Shown here: positions 22,878 through 33,295 of the stretch, in pieces
Layout of the letters: every line of letters begins with the position of its first letter
How positions within the stretch are numbered: position 1 is the first letter of the stretch
From: Auricularia sp. M13
Taxonomy: Eukaryota; Basidiomycota; Agaricomycetes; Auriculariales; Auriculariaceae
Length of the DNA: 64,000 bases
NCBI GenBank assembly: GCA_037042915.1
Contig: CM073198.1
Coordinates: 3,782,001-3,846,000 of the forward strand
Direction of reading: 5' to 3'
Made by a program: the position numbers and the translations under genes
The notes under the pieces: model-generated
The model's input: the letters and a program-made list of their open reading frames with translations, nothing else
What the model was told of the DNA's origin: nothing
The model's database searches: none

Positions 22878-23432
22878 AGTGTTGCGTCTTGCGTCTTGCG
22901 TGTGCTGACCATCTTCTTGAGTCGTGACCTGGCCCTCGCTATCGTGCTCCTCAGGATAGATCCCCTTGAAGTTAATCCAGTGATGCGAATTCACGCAAGG
23001 CTTGGGCGATAAGATGGAGATTTCACATGATAGATCTTCACGCCAGGAAGACAGGACAAACAAGAGGATGCCTAGCCCAACGTCTGCGAGGTATTCAAGT
23101 TCCGGAGATCTGCAGAGAGAGAACGTACGGCGGCCACAGCCGCTTCGCTCCTTTGTCCTATCCGCCCGATCAGCAAAGCTTCGGACGCGATGTTGGCTGC
23201 GCCTTCAGCTCACTTGACACGATTTTTCAACATCTATCTTCGCGACATGCCCAGCTTGCACCAGCCGCTGTCTAAGGGCTCCAAGTCACCATATTCCGTT
23301 GCTACACAGCAAACAAACGGTACGAATGCCCATCTAACGAAACGCGGGATATGACAACAAATTTTCTCGAAAGACACTGAACGTCCGCAACCACTAGACG
23401 ATGGAGTCCGCGCCCGGACCACTGCCCATTGA
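22878..23432. other. Intergenic region
   Basis: Nothing supportable on either strand. Confidence 0.4.
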
Positions 23433-23897
23433 TTAATTCCCGCCCTCCTGGTCGCCGACGCGCGCGCCGTCATTGGCGAACGACGCGCCGAGCATTACTC
23501 GCATTCCCCTCATGGCGACGGTCACTCGCGCGAGCGCCGCATAGAGTGCGTCGATGATGTCGATGCAACGTTGGACTGTTTGAGCTCCGAATGCTTTCAT
23601 CGTTGCTGCATTCGCAGCGAACAGGAAAATAACCACCAGTCCGACGGCGGCGCAGGTCGCCTTCCAACGGCCTATGCAGGTCACTGCGATGAGGAGGGCA
23701 CCGGAGACGTAGCACGACGCGGCTGGAACGATTACCTGCGACGCAACATCGATCGGTAAGTGCTTCGAAGTTTCAGCAAGTGGGCGATCGCTTACCACGA
23801 ATTTAGGTGGCTCAGTATCTCCGGCATTATATCTCCATACTAGGTACGCTGCGCAGACAACGCTGACCAGAGCGCTGGCTTGAGCACCGGTGAGTAG
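23433..23897 (-). pseudogene. Multipass membrane protein, family copy 2, cut off by an inverted-repeat element
   Basis: Two exons remain: 23897-23796 and 23735-23433, joined by a GTAAGC...GCAG intron at 23795-23736. The protein reads LLTGAQASALVSVVCAAYLV, then TEPPKFV, SCYVSGALLIAVTCIGRWK and AAVGLVVIFLFAANAATMK, closely following copy 1 residue by residue, and ends at a normal stop. Homology to copy 1 begins immediately inside the TIR end at 23898; the first exon and start of exon 2 are missing. Beyond the far end of the element (25964 onwards) I could not find the missing part. The open frame that runs into the element is accidental. Confidence 0.7.
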
Positions 23898-25010
23898 CAT
23901 CAGCAAAGTTGGTTTTTGCTCGAGCTGGCTCGGGCTGGCTTTCCCGTGCTCAAGGCATTTGAGCAAGTTTGAGCTCCTCCGTCGAGTAAGAGCTCCTTGG
24001 GAAACGGTAAGAAGCAAGTCGGAGCTCAGCAATCCTCGCCGAGCTTCGTCGAGCTCCACCAAGCACGATCAAGCTTGCCAAACGGCTCAAGCCGGTCAAG
24101 CTCCTCAAGCAGCTCAAGCACCTGGTCTCGCTGTGAAAGGTCGTACGATTTTTTTGACCTCGAAAGGTCGCTGGCGGGTGATTCCTGCAGCGCGGTGTGC
24201 GGTCGCCGGACTTCACTAAGTCTCTTCCTTCTCCCAACATCTGCTGCCCGGTTCTTTGCACTGGAGCCGCGCTGGCCTCCCCTCTCCCGCAGTGCTTATA
24301 TGGGACTTGAACACTGGCTCTAGATTATGGCTGTACGGGACTTGCTCTACTCTGGGGACTCTGTCTTAGGCTCTTAGCTGCAGTGGCTGTTCTCTGTGGT
24401 CTACTCTGTGCTCGGTGGTCTGCTGTGTTGTCTGCTATCTGTCCCGGCTTCTGCGCTGTGTTCTAGATCTGCTCCGCTGGTGCTTTACTAACCCTTCCGT
24501 CGTCTATAGGTGTCACAACTCACGATGCAAAGGTGCGGGCGCTCAGCTGCGCAGTTTGCACGTCACTGACTCCAGTGCTTATTTCGGCTGTGCACGCCGT
24601 TGTCCCAAAAATTGCAAATCGGTGATCAGCAATTATGCTCTTATCAGAGCTCCATGTATCGTGATACATGCCTATACACACCTATGAGATGCCTTAAGCG
24701 CCTATAAGACCTGGTAAGTACTGATAACTTGTCACTGTGGAGTGATAAGCGGTGACCGGCACTGATCAAGGCCTGATCAGAGCTCTGCGGCCTGGGATAG
24801 GGCCTCATCAGAGGTGATCAACCCTCACCAGTAACAAGTACCCCCAGCACCTGTTCACTCAAGTCCAAGCTACTGAGAGGTCAGGCCAGTCATGAGATGG
24901 TGCTTGGGGGGCCTCCAGGAGGAAGGGGAGCCGCGGTTCAATGGAGCGGAGGTCCGGTGGAGCGGTGGAGCGGGCATGTATACTTTGCTCCACCTGTACA
25001 GACAATTGGC

Positions 25011-25085
25011 GTAATAGCCTAGCTGGTAGCTCGCGCGAGGGCGCGTGTGGCCAGCAGGCAAGCCGTTGGTTCAAATCCAGGCTAA
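25011..25085 (+). repeat. tRNA-like SINE head (Pol III A and B boxes)
   Basis: TAGCCTAGCTGG at 25015-25026 fits the A-box consensus and GGTTCAAATCC at 25068-25078 fits the B box, at a tRNA-like spacing. TAGCCT at 25015-25020 and AGGCTA at 25079-25084 are complementary, but the D arm does not fold well, so this is a degenerate tRNA-derived element rather than a working tRNA gene. No clear poly(A) tail or flanking duplication is identified. Confidence 0.5.
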
Positions 25086-25404
25086 GTTCGAAAAGTATAC
25101 AAGTCATGCACAACCTGGAGTTAGTATAGAAAATGTACCCCAGTTAGTAATACCAGTTACTAATACCAGTAAGTAGTAAATGTACAACTGTAAATACAGA
25201 AAGCAAGACCCAGCTGCCGCAGTGGTAGCTGGGGGAGTTTTCGTAATATTGGGCGGGGCGGCTGATCAGCTCTTATCCGCCTTGTCTGCATTATAAACTT
25301 GTATCGGCCTTGTCAGCCGTATAATAGGCCTATAAGCGAGTATACCCCCTGAAGCTGTTTCATCAGGTAGGGGGTCGGCTGACCCTGTTATCAGGACTCA
25401 TCAC

Positions 25405-25560
25405 ACTTGGTCAATCCTCATAGCCAACTTGCACTTTTTGGGACAGTCGTACATGCGCGTCGGTTCCCAGACCGCTTGTAGGACTTGGTCAATCCTCATA
25501 GCCAACTTGCACTTTTTGGGACAGTCGTACATGCGCGTCGGTTCCCAGACCGCTTGTAGG
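25405..25560. repeat. 78-bp tandem duplication, two copies
   Basis: 25405-25482 and 25483-25560 appear identical. The unit begins ACTTGGTCAATCCTCATAGC and ends CGCTTGTAGG. It lies inside the inverted-repeat element. Confidence 0.9.
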
Positions 25561-26199
25561 TCCAGCTTCTCACCTTTCCAGCGTCCTTGCCTTGCCAGCT
25601 TGTATATACTATAATCGTGAAGCATAATCTGAACCACTGAATTCTAAACTATGATTTCTACTGCATTATGGCCTGGAGAACAAATAACGGGGCCCGATGA
25701 ATCGGAAATGACCGCGAGGAGAGGCCGGAGACGCACGAGCTCACGAAGCTTTGATTGTTTGTCAAGCTCGGCCGAGCTCGGCTGAGCTCGTCAAGCTGCT
25801 CAAGCACTCAAGCTCGTCAAGCTCGGCAAAGCTTGAGACGCTTGACGAGCTCGCCCGAACAAAATTAGGCAGACCTTTTGTGTACGAGCTTGAGTCGCTT
25901 GAGTGCTCACGAGGCTCGACGAGGCTTGACGAGCCTCGTGAGCAAAAACCAACTTTGCTGATGTGCCGCGAGCTGCTTGCGACCTCAGATACAAGCCGTC
26001 CGTGACATATTGGCCAAAGATTCGAACTGCCTGAGGCCTTCGTTCAGGTATATCCTTACGATCGAACTGTGCACAGACCAAGCACAGACAGTCTAATGAT
26101 AACCTTGAAGACGGTTCTCCTGTTCTAACTCCCCTGCGCGAAGTACAAAGAAAATTTTGAGCTGGTTAGGGCCCGTGACATCGGGGGTATAACGGCTGC

Positions 26200-27261
26200 A
26201 GGCTACTGTGACATGCGAGCTTCAGGTTTTATTACCGGACCGCGAGATGCTTGTGACCTGTGACGCCGACGTGGGTCGCTCTGGCACCTGTCGGATCTTC
26301 GATGAGTTTGCCGCACATCACGCGCATCACGACGTTTGCTGCGCCACCGGAGAAACTCAGGGACGCTTCCGGACGACACCCATATTACGTTGATGGATGG
26401 TAAGTAAGGCCCCCCGAATATCCTATATAATGTTGTTTCCGTCTGCCGGACATGGCAGGCACTTTGGACCTCACCTTGTGTCCCCAGCACCGGACATGGG
26501 CAGGCTGTTGAGCCCCAGGTTGTGGTGGCCTTTCCGGACATGCTCCGCCGGGCCGCGAGGTTGTTTCCCCATGTCCGGACATGGTCCGCCGGAGAACCCA
26601 ATCTGGGCCGTCCGCAGGCACTATCTCACCCAGAGTACACAAAGTTTGATGTATCTGGACTCTATATTCACATTTAGACACTGTAGAATGTCTCTCTCAT
26701 AGTGGAGTACATGATAGTGTCTACCTGGGCTCTTTGAGAGAAAAAATCGCGATTTTCGGAGCTTTTTCGGAGCTATTTTGGGCGTGTCCGGACATGCGCA
26801 CGTCTTGCCGCGCACGTCAGATTTGATGCGTCCGGACATGGCAGGCTCCAGAGCCCAAAAAATGTCCGGACATGCACCCGAATTTTGAAAATTTCGGAAA
26901 CAACATTAGATATTCGGGGGGCCTGGTAAGTAGTGGAGATCTCGCGCACGTGAGTCAACTCCGCGAATCCCACCAAATCGGTCAGAATTTGGGAGAAAGT
27001 TGCGACGACTTGATCCGCAGATTTGTATTGACGCGCCAGAGTCATGGCGACGGGCGCGAGCGCCGGCGCTATATGCGCCTTCCATTTCGGGATAGAAGCA
27101 GCACCGCCACCAGCCACTGCGCGCTCGCTCGTCTCCCATGTCCCGCGCGGAGTTCGCCGTCTCGACCTTCGCCAACGCGGAGCGGGGCTCGCCAGAAAGG
27201 CCTCTAGCTGTCGCTCGAGCGTGAAGGCACAGGAGTCAGGGCTCGGCCGGCTCCAACACAC
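26200..27261 (-). pseudogene. Unknown gene interrupted by a MITE
   Basis: Minus-strand coding-like sequence flanks the MITE at 26407-26924. Upstream of it (27150-26940) the frame reads KWKAHIAPALAPVAMTLARQ and DQVVATFSQILTDLVGFAEL. Downstream (26370-26250) another frame reads SFSGGAANVVMRVMCGKLIE followed by DPTGARATHVGVT. I could not find a splice arrangement joining them, so the exact structure is open. No family recognised. Confidence 0.35.
26407..26924. mobile_element. MITE, 518 bp, with 8-bp target duplication
   Basis: The ends are inverted repeats starting AGGCCCCCCGAATATC; after a small indel they go on with TAATGTTGTTTCCG. Flanking direct repeats GGTAAGTA at 26399-26406 and 26925-26932 form a target duplication (9 bp if the element is set one base shorter). 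The interior repeats the word TCCGGACATG at least five times between 26540 and 26875. An 8-bp duplication fits hAT; the 9-bp reading would fit Mutator-like elements. Confidence 0.82.
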
Positions 27262-27269
27262 GGCAAGGA

Positions 27270-27880
27270 ACTTCGAATTTTACGATGGCTTGCAAATGGA
27301 CCAAACTTGCAGACTCCGGAAAAGAAAAGGGAAAAAAGCCTATAACTTATGAAGCCGATAAAATACAGAGTTTTACAAGGATAAATGGGCAGTTTTGTAC
27401 TCCTCAGAGATATTTCTATCTCTTTCACATTGCAAGACTTCCTGTTCTCCGTCATCAGCAGTATTCCAACTTTTGTAGTTCGGAAAAAGTTGAATCTCTG
27501 CCAAGAACGGAGATACCGGATCTTTATGGCCGTTGGCAAAAGTCCGTCTAGATTCTCGTTGGCAAAATTCAAAAATGTACTGGGAGAATTTGGAATATGA
27601 AGAGGAAAATACTGAATATGTGGGAAAATTCAGCATTCTTCAGCAATATCTAGTGTCTTTCAATGCTCGAAGTTCTTGGAGTTTTGCCAATGACCACAAA
27701 AGTCCGGTATCTCCGTCCAGCTCCACTTCGATGCCTCTCGAACGGACCCATAGAGCTCATTTTAAAATGGAACGACTGTATTCCATTTAAGTCTGCAAAG
27801 GAGACTATGCACTCGTATGCGGTGAAAACATGACATTAAATGCGCACAACTTAGATTAGTTTAGCAAGTATTCAAACCGC
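27270..27880. other. AT-rich non-coding patch
   Basis: Clearly more AT-rich than the surrounding genes, with repeated short words such as GTTGGCAAAA and GGGAGAATTTGGAATATG. Frames are short and unconvincing. It may be an old mobile-element remnant. Confidence 0.35.
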
Positions 27881-27939
27881 TAGACTTTGAGATTCTTGTC
27901 TATCCTGCACTGCCCTTCGACTCTACTCCACCACGACGA

Positions 27940-29488
27940 TCAGTACCAGGTGGACCGTGTACGATGCGCAGGCAGCACATCCTGCGTGTTAATTCCCTCG
28001 ATGACCTCCTCACCAGTCTCCACGCGCTTCGCGAGATCCCAGAGGAAGAAGTCCACAAGGACGCTCGACACGCCGGGTATGCGGTCTCGGATCGCCTCGA
28101 CAGCGAGGATGCTCGCAGCGCGAATGCTCATCTCTATAGGCGAGCCATGCGCAACTTCCACGTCGGATTGCAGCACTGCTTGTAGTGCTGGTGGGTAGCT
28201 CAGGATGTTGAGGTGGTGGAGTATCTGAGGAACCTATTTGTGCGAGTTGAGTGACATGAGTTATATGAGGATTATCGGAGCGAAGCAGCCGGCGTACGCG
28301 GTAGTCGGCAAACATGGTTAGTTGGTGTATGCCCTCAGGGAAGAAGGGATGCGCCTCCTTCGCGCCAGGCAGTGGGTGGAATGCAGCCCTTCGAGTTGGT
28401 GAGTGAGTTTGCGCGTCTCTCTAAAGAGATAACACTCGCCATATTTCCGCGACGAGGATTTGCGCACGCTTCCAGAAGCAGATCTTACGACCGTCCTGCC
28501 ATACCTCGTCTCGAAAGCTGGGGAACGTGTCGACGACCATCTGCACCATCTGGAGCGCGGTCCCGCGCCCGTCGTACGCGCGTCGGAACTCGTCCATAAA
28601 GCCCTGGAAGCTTCCGCCGAAGAACTGGGCGGCGGGCGCCAACCAATTGGGGGATAGCGCGAAAGCAGAGTCAAAATAAGCATCAGATATTTCGACGCCA
28701 CCTCGATAAGATTTCAAACAGAGGGGGTGCACTTACGTTGCATAAAATCTCGCCGTTCTCGCGCATGATCTCCACGCGCTGCTCGAGTAGCGGGATGCGT
28801 TCCGTGCAGGCGGACGCGGGCGCGAAGAGCGCCGCGGCGCGCTCGTCGGACATGAGCGCATAGACGCGCGGGTCGGTGACGTGTTGCCCATCCTCGAGCG
28901 CTTATCAACAAACACGCGTCAATGTCAAAATTTTACACATTAGCAGCCGGGTGGCGAGCGCACGCACCGCGGTCGAGCGCGGCGACGAGGCTCCAGTAGC
29001 CCGTGTGCACTGTGCGCTGCTCGTCACCCCAGCCGCGGCGCCACTCGACGCCGAAGCGCGCGGGCGACGGGAGGTCGGTCCAGAAGCTGAAGTTGAGCGA
29101 GGAGATGAGGAAGATCCAGTCGAGCGTCGCGCGCGTGCGTGGGTCGTTGCGGTCGTACACCTCGGGCGGGAGCATATGCAACGGATGTGTGCGCCAGGTG
29201 CTAGGCGAGTACGATGTGCGTGCAATGTCGCTCTGAATCTATGAAAGGACCGTAGGTCAGCGAGGCGGCGAGCGAGTCAGTTACTCAATACGCACACGCT
29301 CAGCGGCTGCGGCTATCCCTACGGGATTGAGCTGGGCTATATGGTACTTCTGAGATCCATGTATCAATTCAGCGAGACGATGGCTGCTACAAGCAGGGCA
29401 AGCGCACGTTGTAGATGTACTGGGCGCTCGTCACGACCGGATTAACGTCGGGAACCTCATCTACGAGCGCTGAAGATTTTTCGTTCAT
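27940..29488 (-). CDS. QNG1: Queuosine salvage protein (DUF2419, queuosine-nucleotide N-glycosylase)
   Basis: Seven exons: 29488-29408, 29349-29296, 29238-28968, 28900-28737, 28624-28440, 28388-28298 and 28233-27940; phases agree and give 379 residues. The start gives NPVVTSAQYIYN. Later family motifs are RFGVEWRRGWGDE, RVEIMRENGEIL, FFGGSFQGF, VDTFPSFRDE, KRAQILVAEIW, LTMFADYRVPQILHHL (formed by splicing) and MSIRAASILAVEAIRDRI with VLVDFFLWDLAK near the end. The family releases queuine from queuosine nucleotides so it can be reused for tRNA wobble modification. Intron 5 (28389-28439) reads best as GC-AG (donor GCGAGT), which yields EIWAAFHP; the nearby GT donor breaks the frame. Confidence 0.9.
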
Positions 29489-29760
29489 CCGCGGAGTGTC
29501 AGCATGTGCGGCCAAAGTCGGTATAGCCATTTTGAGGGCAGCGTAAGAGGAAAGGAATGGTAGAGCCGTGTCGCGCGCCAGAAACAGGAAGACAAAGTAT
29601 ATAAAACTCCGCTTCACGGTGACCCTGCATCGATAAAGGGCTTCTGCAGCATCTCGGCATGCCGTTTCCACACCACTGGGGCATGGAAAGCACGAAGATA
29701 ACGGCAGTACTTTGCCTATCTGAGTAATAAGTACATAGTTACACAGCAACAAGGTCCATT

Positions 29761-31129
29761 TTACGCAGGTCCGCATCGCTCACAAGTGCAAGTGAAGAAG
29801 TACTTTTTCTTTAGTTCCTTCCTTCGCTCCTGCTTCGACTGGGTGGAGTTAAGCGGGAGGTACGACACGGTGATCTCTTCCCCAGCAGCGATGACGCGTC
29901 GCGACGTATAAATGGCGTGGTACTTTTGCCTGCCTCGAGTCTCAGCAACTATTGCAGCCCCCAGAAAACATAGAGAAATAGGCGCACCAATCCCAGTTGT
30001 ATTCCGTATTCGGATTGCAGCTATGGTTCGCGCGCGACATGATCTGCATGACGGCGGAAAAGATCCTGTCGCCCAGCTGCTTCCCGAAGTCGGCCCTGAA
30101 GCCGTTGGTGCGCAGGATGCCGTGGCGGTTGCTGACGTGCGGGCCGGCGTACGGCTTGCAGTTGTGCAGCGCGTCGTACGCGGCGGCGCAGCGCGGGTGC
30201 ATCGGCGCGGTGATGCGCTCGAAGTTTGCGATGGTCAGCGCGTCGAGCTTGACGAGCGCGACGAGCAGCGGCGGCTCGCGCAGGAACGCCGTGCCAGCGG
30301 GGATGGCGCGCGTCGCGACGAGCGTCTTCCCGCGCCCAGGCATGTCGACGATGCGCAGCGGGAGCTTCGAGACGTGCGGCTCGGTGTGCAGCGGCTGGCT
30401 GTCCATCGGGTGGCCCTTGAGGAAGAGGCGCGTGTAGGCGTCTGCGATCACGTACGACCACGGCTCCTTGCCGTCATTCGACCCGCCAAAGCCGAAGAAC
30501 GCGAGCTGGTCCTCGCCGCCGGGGAACAGCGCGGTGAGACGCTCGGGGTCGGACTCGGATGCTTTGACGACCTCCGCGGAGGTCGACGGCGTCATGTAGC
30601 GAGCACTCGTTGAGCCAGACGGCAGCCTGTGTGCGCCAGGCATTCCAATGCTCTTAAAGTACTCGTAAGGGTCGCCCTCAGGCTGGTGCATTTCTATGAC
30701 AGTGTTCGTCGCCGGGCGAATTCCGCGGATCATGGCACCGATGTCCAGGTCGTATTCCGGGTACTTGATGTTCGACGCGGAAGAGAAGGCCAGCTCGACG
30801 TCGCCCAGTTTGCTCGCACCTTTGGACGGTTTCTTCTTCTTTTTCTTTTTCTTTTTCCCAGACTCGCCTGCGACGTGAGTACCGTCGACATCAGCCCTGC
30901 AAAGCGTGTCAAAGCGCGCATAATCTCACGGATAGTACTTTAGGACTTACTCGTCGTCTTCTGAGGCGTCTTCTTCGCGTTCAGCATACCCGATATCCGT
31001 GTCGTTCAGAACCAACGCGCTCATCGATGCCTGCAGTTTGGTCACATCGGCGGTCGCAGGCAGCCCTGACGCGCGCGACGGTCCACCGCGCGAGTCGTGC
31101 CCGCCAACTACACCAACGTTATGGGTCAT
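29761..31129 (-). CDS. SET-domain protein, dispersed paralogue 1
   Basis: Three exons: 31129-30951, 30896-29988 and 29929-29761, with introns of 54 and 58 nt; 418 residues. After a charged leader with a run of nine Lys (from a CTT/TTTTTC microsatellite) comes a family-specific middle (LHTEPHVSKLPLRI). The SET domain shows RGKTLVATRAI, SRANHSCNPN and GEEITVSYLP, and the post-SET zinc site is CTCERC near the end. The last exon, which carries GEEITVSY and the post-SET Cys, is only found by splicing. The protein should be a lysine methyltransferase, nuclear or cytosolic. It keeps the canonical NHSCxPN motif, unlike the tandem paralogues at 41-47 kb, so it may be nearest the ancestral copy. Confidence 0.88.
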
Positions 31130-31418
31130 GACGACGGGGGGCAGAGGCAGATGGTTGTGGTCGAAGGTTGAGGTGGGACCGGATGCAGTTCGCCACGCTC
31201 CTTTTGCCAAATTGGTATGATCTTCGTGCCCCGATCGGCAAGCCTCCACAAAGCCTCCACCGCAAAAACCACCGAAAAATTCTTTTGATCATAAGCCAGT
31301 CCTACATCGGCGAATATTATACTGTCAAAACGCTTGCGGCTTATAGTCAACTCCGTTTATCCCAGAATTATACGTGATAATGTTACTGACATGCAAGCAG
31401 AATGGCGGCACTGGCAGG

Positions 31419-32950
31419 TCATTGCCAATCTTGTAACGTGCGCGCTGTCACCTGTCGCACCTTGCGCGTGACAGCGCGTGTATGCTCGCGCGGCACACCC
31501 GGCAGGACGTTGGAGAAATTGCGTTTGTTGGGCGCAATGTACGTCTCGCCGATCTCCTCGAAGACGGCCTGCTCGGTAGAGGTGGGCACGAACCGCCAGA
31601 ACACGCGGTCCTCCTCGGGCGGCGGCGGCTTCTTCTTGTCGGGGCGCGCAGTCACATTGTACGGCGCAAGCAGCGCCTCGTCGACAACCTCTCCCTCATC
31701 GACGATGCGGTACAGGCCCCACGGCTGCAGCGCCATTCCGCGCTTGAGAGCCTGCGCGCGCAGGAGCTTGACGAACGCCTGGTCGCCAGTGCAGCACACA
31801 AGCGCCGCGCCGAGGGCCTCGCGCGGTGTCCACAGTAGGTCGACCATGAGGTAGTGCCCGAGCTTGCGCTGCACCGCGGCGAGCCGCTCGGCGCGAGTCT
31901 CAAGCGGGTGCGGCAGCCGGAAGAGGCACACGGCGGTGTGCGCGCCGCTGTGCGCGCTCTGCGCGACGTAGCCGCGCAGCGCCATTGGCAGTACCAGCTT
32001 CTCCTCGATTATGCGCGCGCGCGCATCTGCGAGCGTACTGCGCCGCGAAATCTGACCTCGCTCCGCGTCAGATTTCGTGGTCATGAGCAGCGGCCGCGGC
32101 GTCTCATCGTGTGTGACGACTATCTGGACTTCGCGCGCGCCTTTGGCGTTTCGTCGACTATGGAAGGGAAAGCATCAGCGTGTGTACTGGCTGAGTGTAT
32201 TCTGGGTGCGCAAACGTACTGTCGACCAGCCAGGTAGAAATCGTATTCACCGATACCGTGGGCCTCTTGAAACAGGTTCTAGGACATTATCAAGATCAGA
32301 GAAACCGGCAGAAGGAATCCGAATACCACTATTTCCTGGGCCTGTTTCTGCTCAATAGACTGGAGCATTGGGTATAACGTCAGTGCCATCTTCGCGCGCG
32401 GATATCGTCTGGTCCGTTCCAGTTCCTCGACACCCTCTTCCACAGATCGGACACCGCCATCTACCAATTTTTTAGCGCTGACCGGACTATCAGCCGAGGA
32501 GTGAGCGTCAGCATGGTCTTCGTCAATGTGAAGCAAACGGACCCCACTCTGGGCAGTGTGCGCAGTTTCTTGACGAGATCCTTGCGCTCATTCTTAGAGA
32601 CCTCTGGTGGCGTCTGCATAGCAATGTTGAGGAATAAATGGCGCGTTCTAAAGCATAGCTAACCTTCAGGAATGCGACCAGCTGTCGTGTCAACTGGGCG
32701 TTGTGCGTGACCTTCGCAGGACTATTAATCCCTCTGGAACGCGCCGAGAGGCAGGACAGGTGCAGCGCACACTTTCGATGTCGTCCTGTGTTTTGAGCTC
32801 ATAATCCAGCTCGAGTATCGCGGTGGCCGCGCGCTTCAAGGCGGCGAGCTTGGCGCGTTTATTGGATAAAACATGTGCTGGTGGAAGTGTGAGCCCTGTG
32901 AATCTTAGATCACACAGCGAAATAGGCTCACATTGGGCTTCCTTAGCAAT
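31419..32950 (-). CDS. Family X DNA polymerase homologue with altered catalytic motif
   Basis: Exons I can place: 32543 and upstream, 32486-32330, 32278-32220 and 32157-31419; introns 32542-32487, 32329-32279 and 32219-32158 fit in phase. Upstream exons around 32600-32850 hold NKRAKLAALKRAATAILELD (8-kDa domain) and LRTLPRVGPVSAKKLVDGGV (helix-hairpin-helix), then RAKMALTLYPMLQS. The palm begins FYLAGRHRRNAKGAREVQIV: the usual GSYRRG and D-x-D are replaced by GRHRRN and E-V-Q. The third Asp is present in HYLMVDLLW, followed by LGAALVCCTGD, KRGMALQPWGLY and TEQAVFEEIGETYIAP. Family X enzymes work in base-excision repair and end joining; without the D-x-D pair, catalysis is doubtful. The 5' end and first exon are uncertain; coding-like sequence extends to about 33190. 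Confidence 0.75.
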
Positions 32951-33295
32951 CTCTATCTCAGCGTTAGCTACTGCTGAGCCGCTGAACGGTTTTGCCAGAG
33001 CTACTTGCCGAGTTCGATGCGCTTCAGCAATGCGGTATTCGGGCAGCCCTCGGGTATCTTGCCCTTAAGCCAGGCCGCGTTGGAGACTGCTCTGACTCTC
33101 TGCGGTCGTTGGACATGGTTGAAAGCAGAGCGCAGGACGAACATTCCGCGCAAGCCCAACTCCGCCAACGCGACTTGAACTCGTCTCGCTACCTGCGCAG
33201 GTTCCTCCGCTCAGAACGTTAACACCATGCCCTGCTCATAGGATGATCACTGCGCAACTTATGCCTTCGCATTTGATTTTTTTACTCAGTGCATA

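Larger units (their letters stand above)
23898..25963. mobile_element. Non-autonomous inverted-repeat DNA element, ~2.1 kb
   Basis: The ends are a perfect 24-nt inverted repeat (starting CATCAGCAAAGTTGG at 23898-23921; its complement at 25940-25963). Next to each end lie about 200 bp full of AGCTCG, GTCAAGCTC and CTTGAGC words in opposite orientations, like subterminal transposase-binding repeats. No transposase-like frame is inside; the middle holds a tRNA-like SINE head (25011-25085), clusters of TGATCAG/TTATCAG words (24620-24840) and a 78-bp tandem duplication (25405-25560). No convincing target duplication is seen. If the true terminus is CAGCAAAG the end would resemble hAT elements, but this is only suggestive. 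Confidence 0.7.

Noticed and set aside
25011-25085. Functional tRNA gene
   Set aside because: A and B boxes are good but the D arm does not pair, so no cloverleaf; kept only as a SINE-like element.
23893-25971. 8-bp hAT-style target duplication around the 2.1 kb inverted-repeat element
   Set aside because: The bases outside the two ends do not match in direct orientation under any terminus placement I tried.
25964-26110. Missing 5' exons of membrane-protein copy 2 beyond the element
   Set aside because: I translated the minus strand in all frames and found no similarity to copies 1 or 3.
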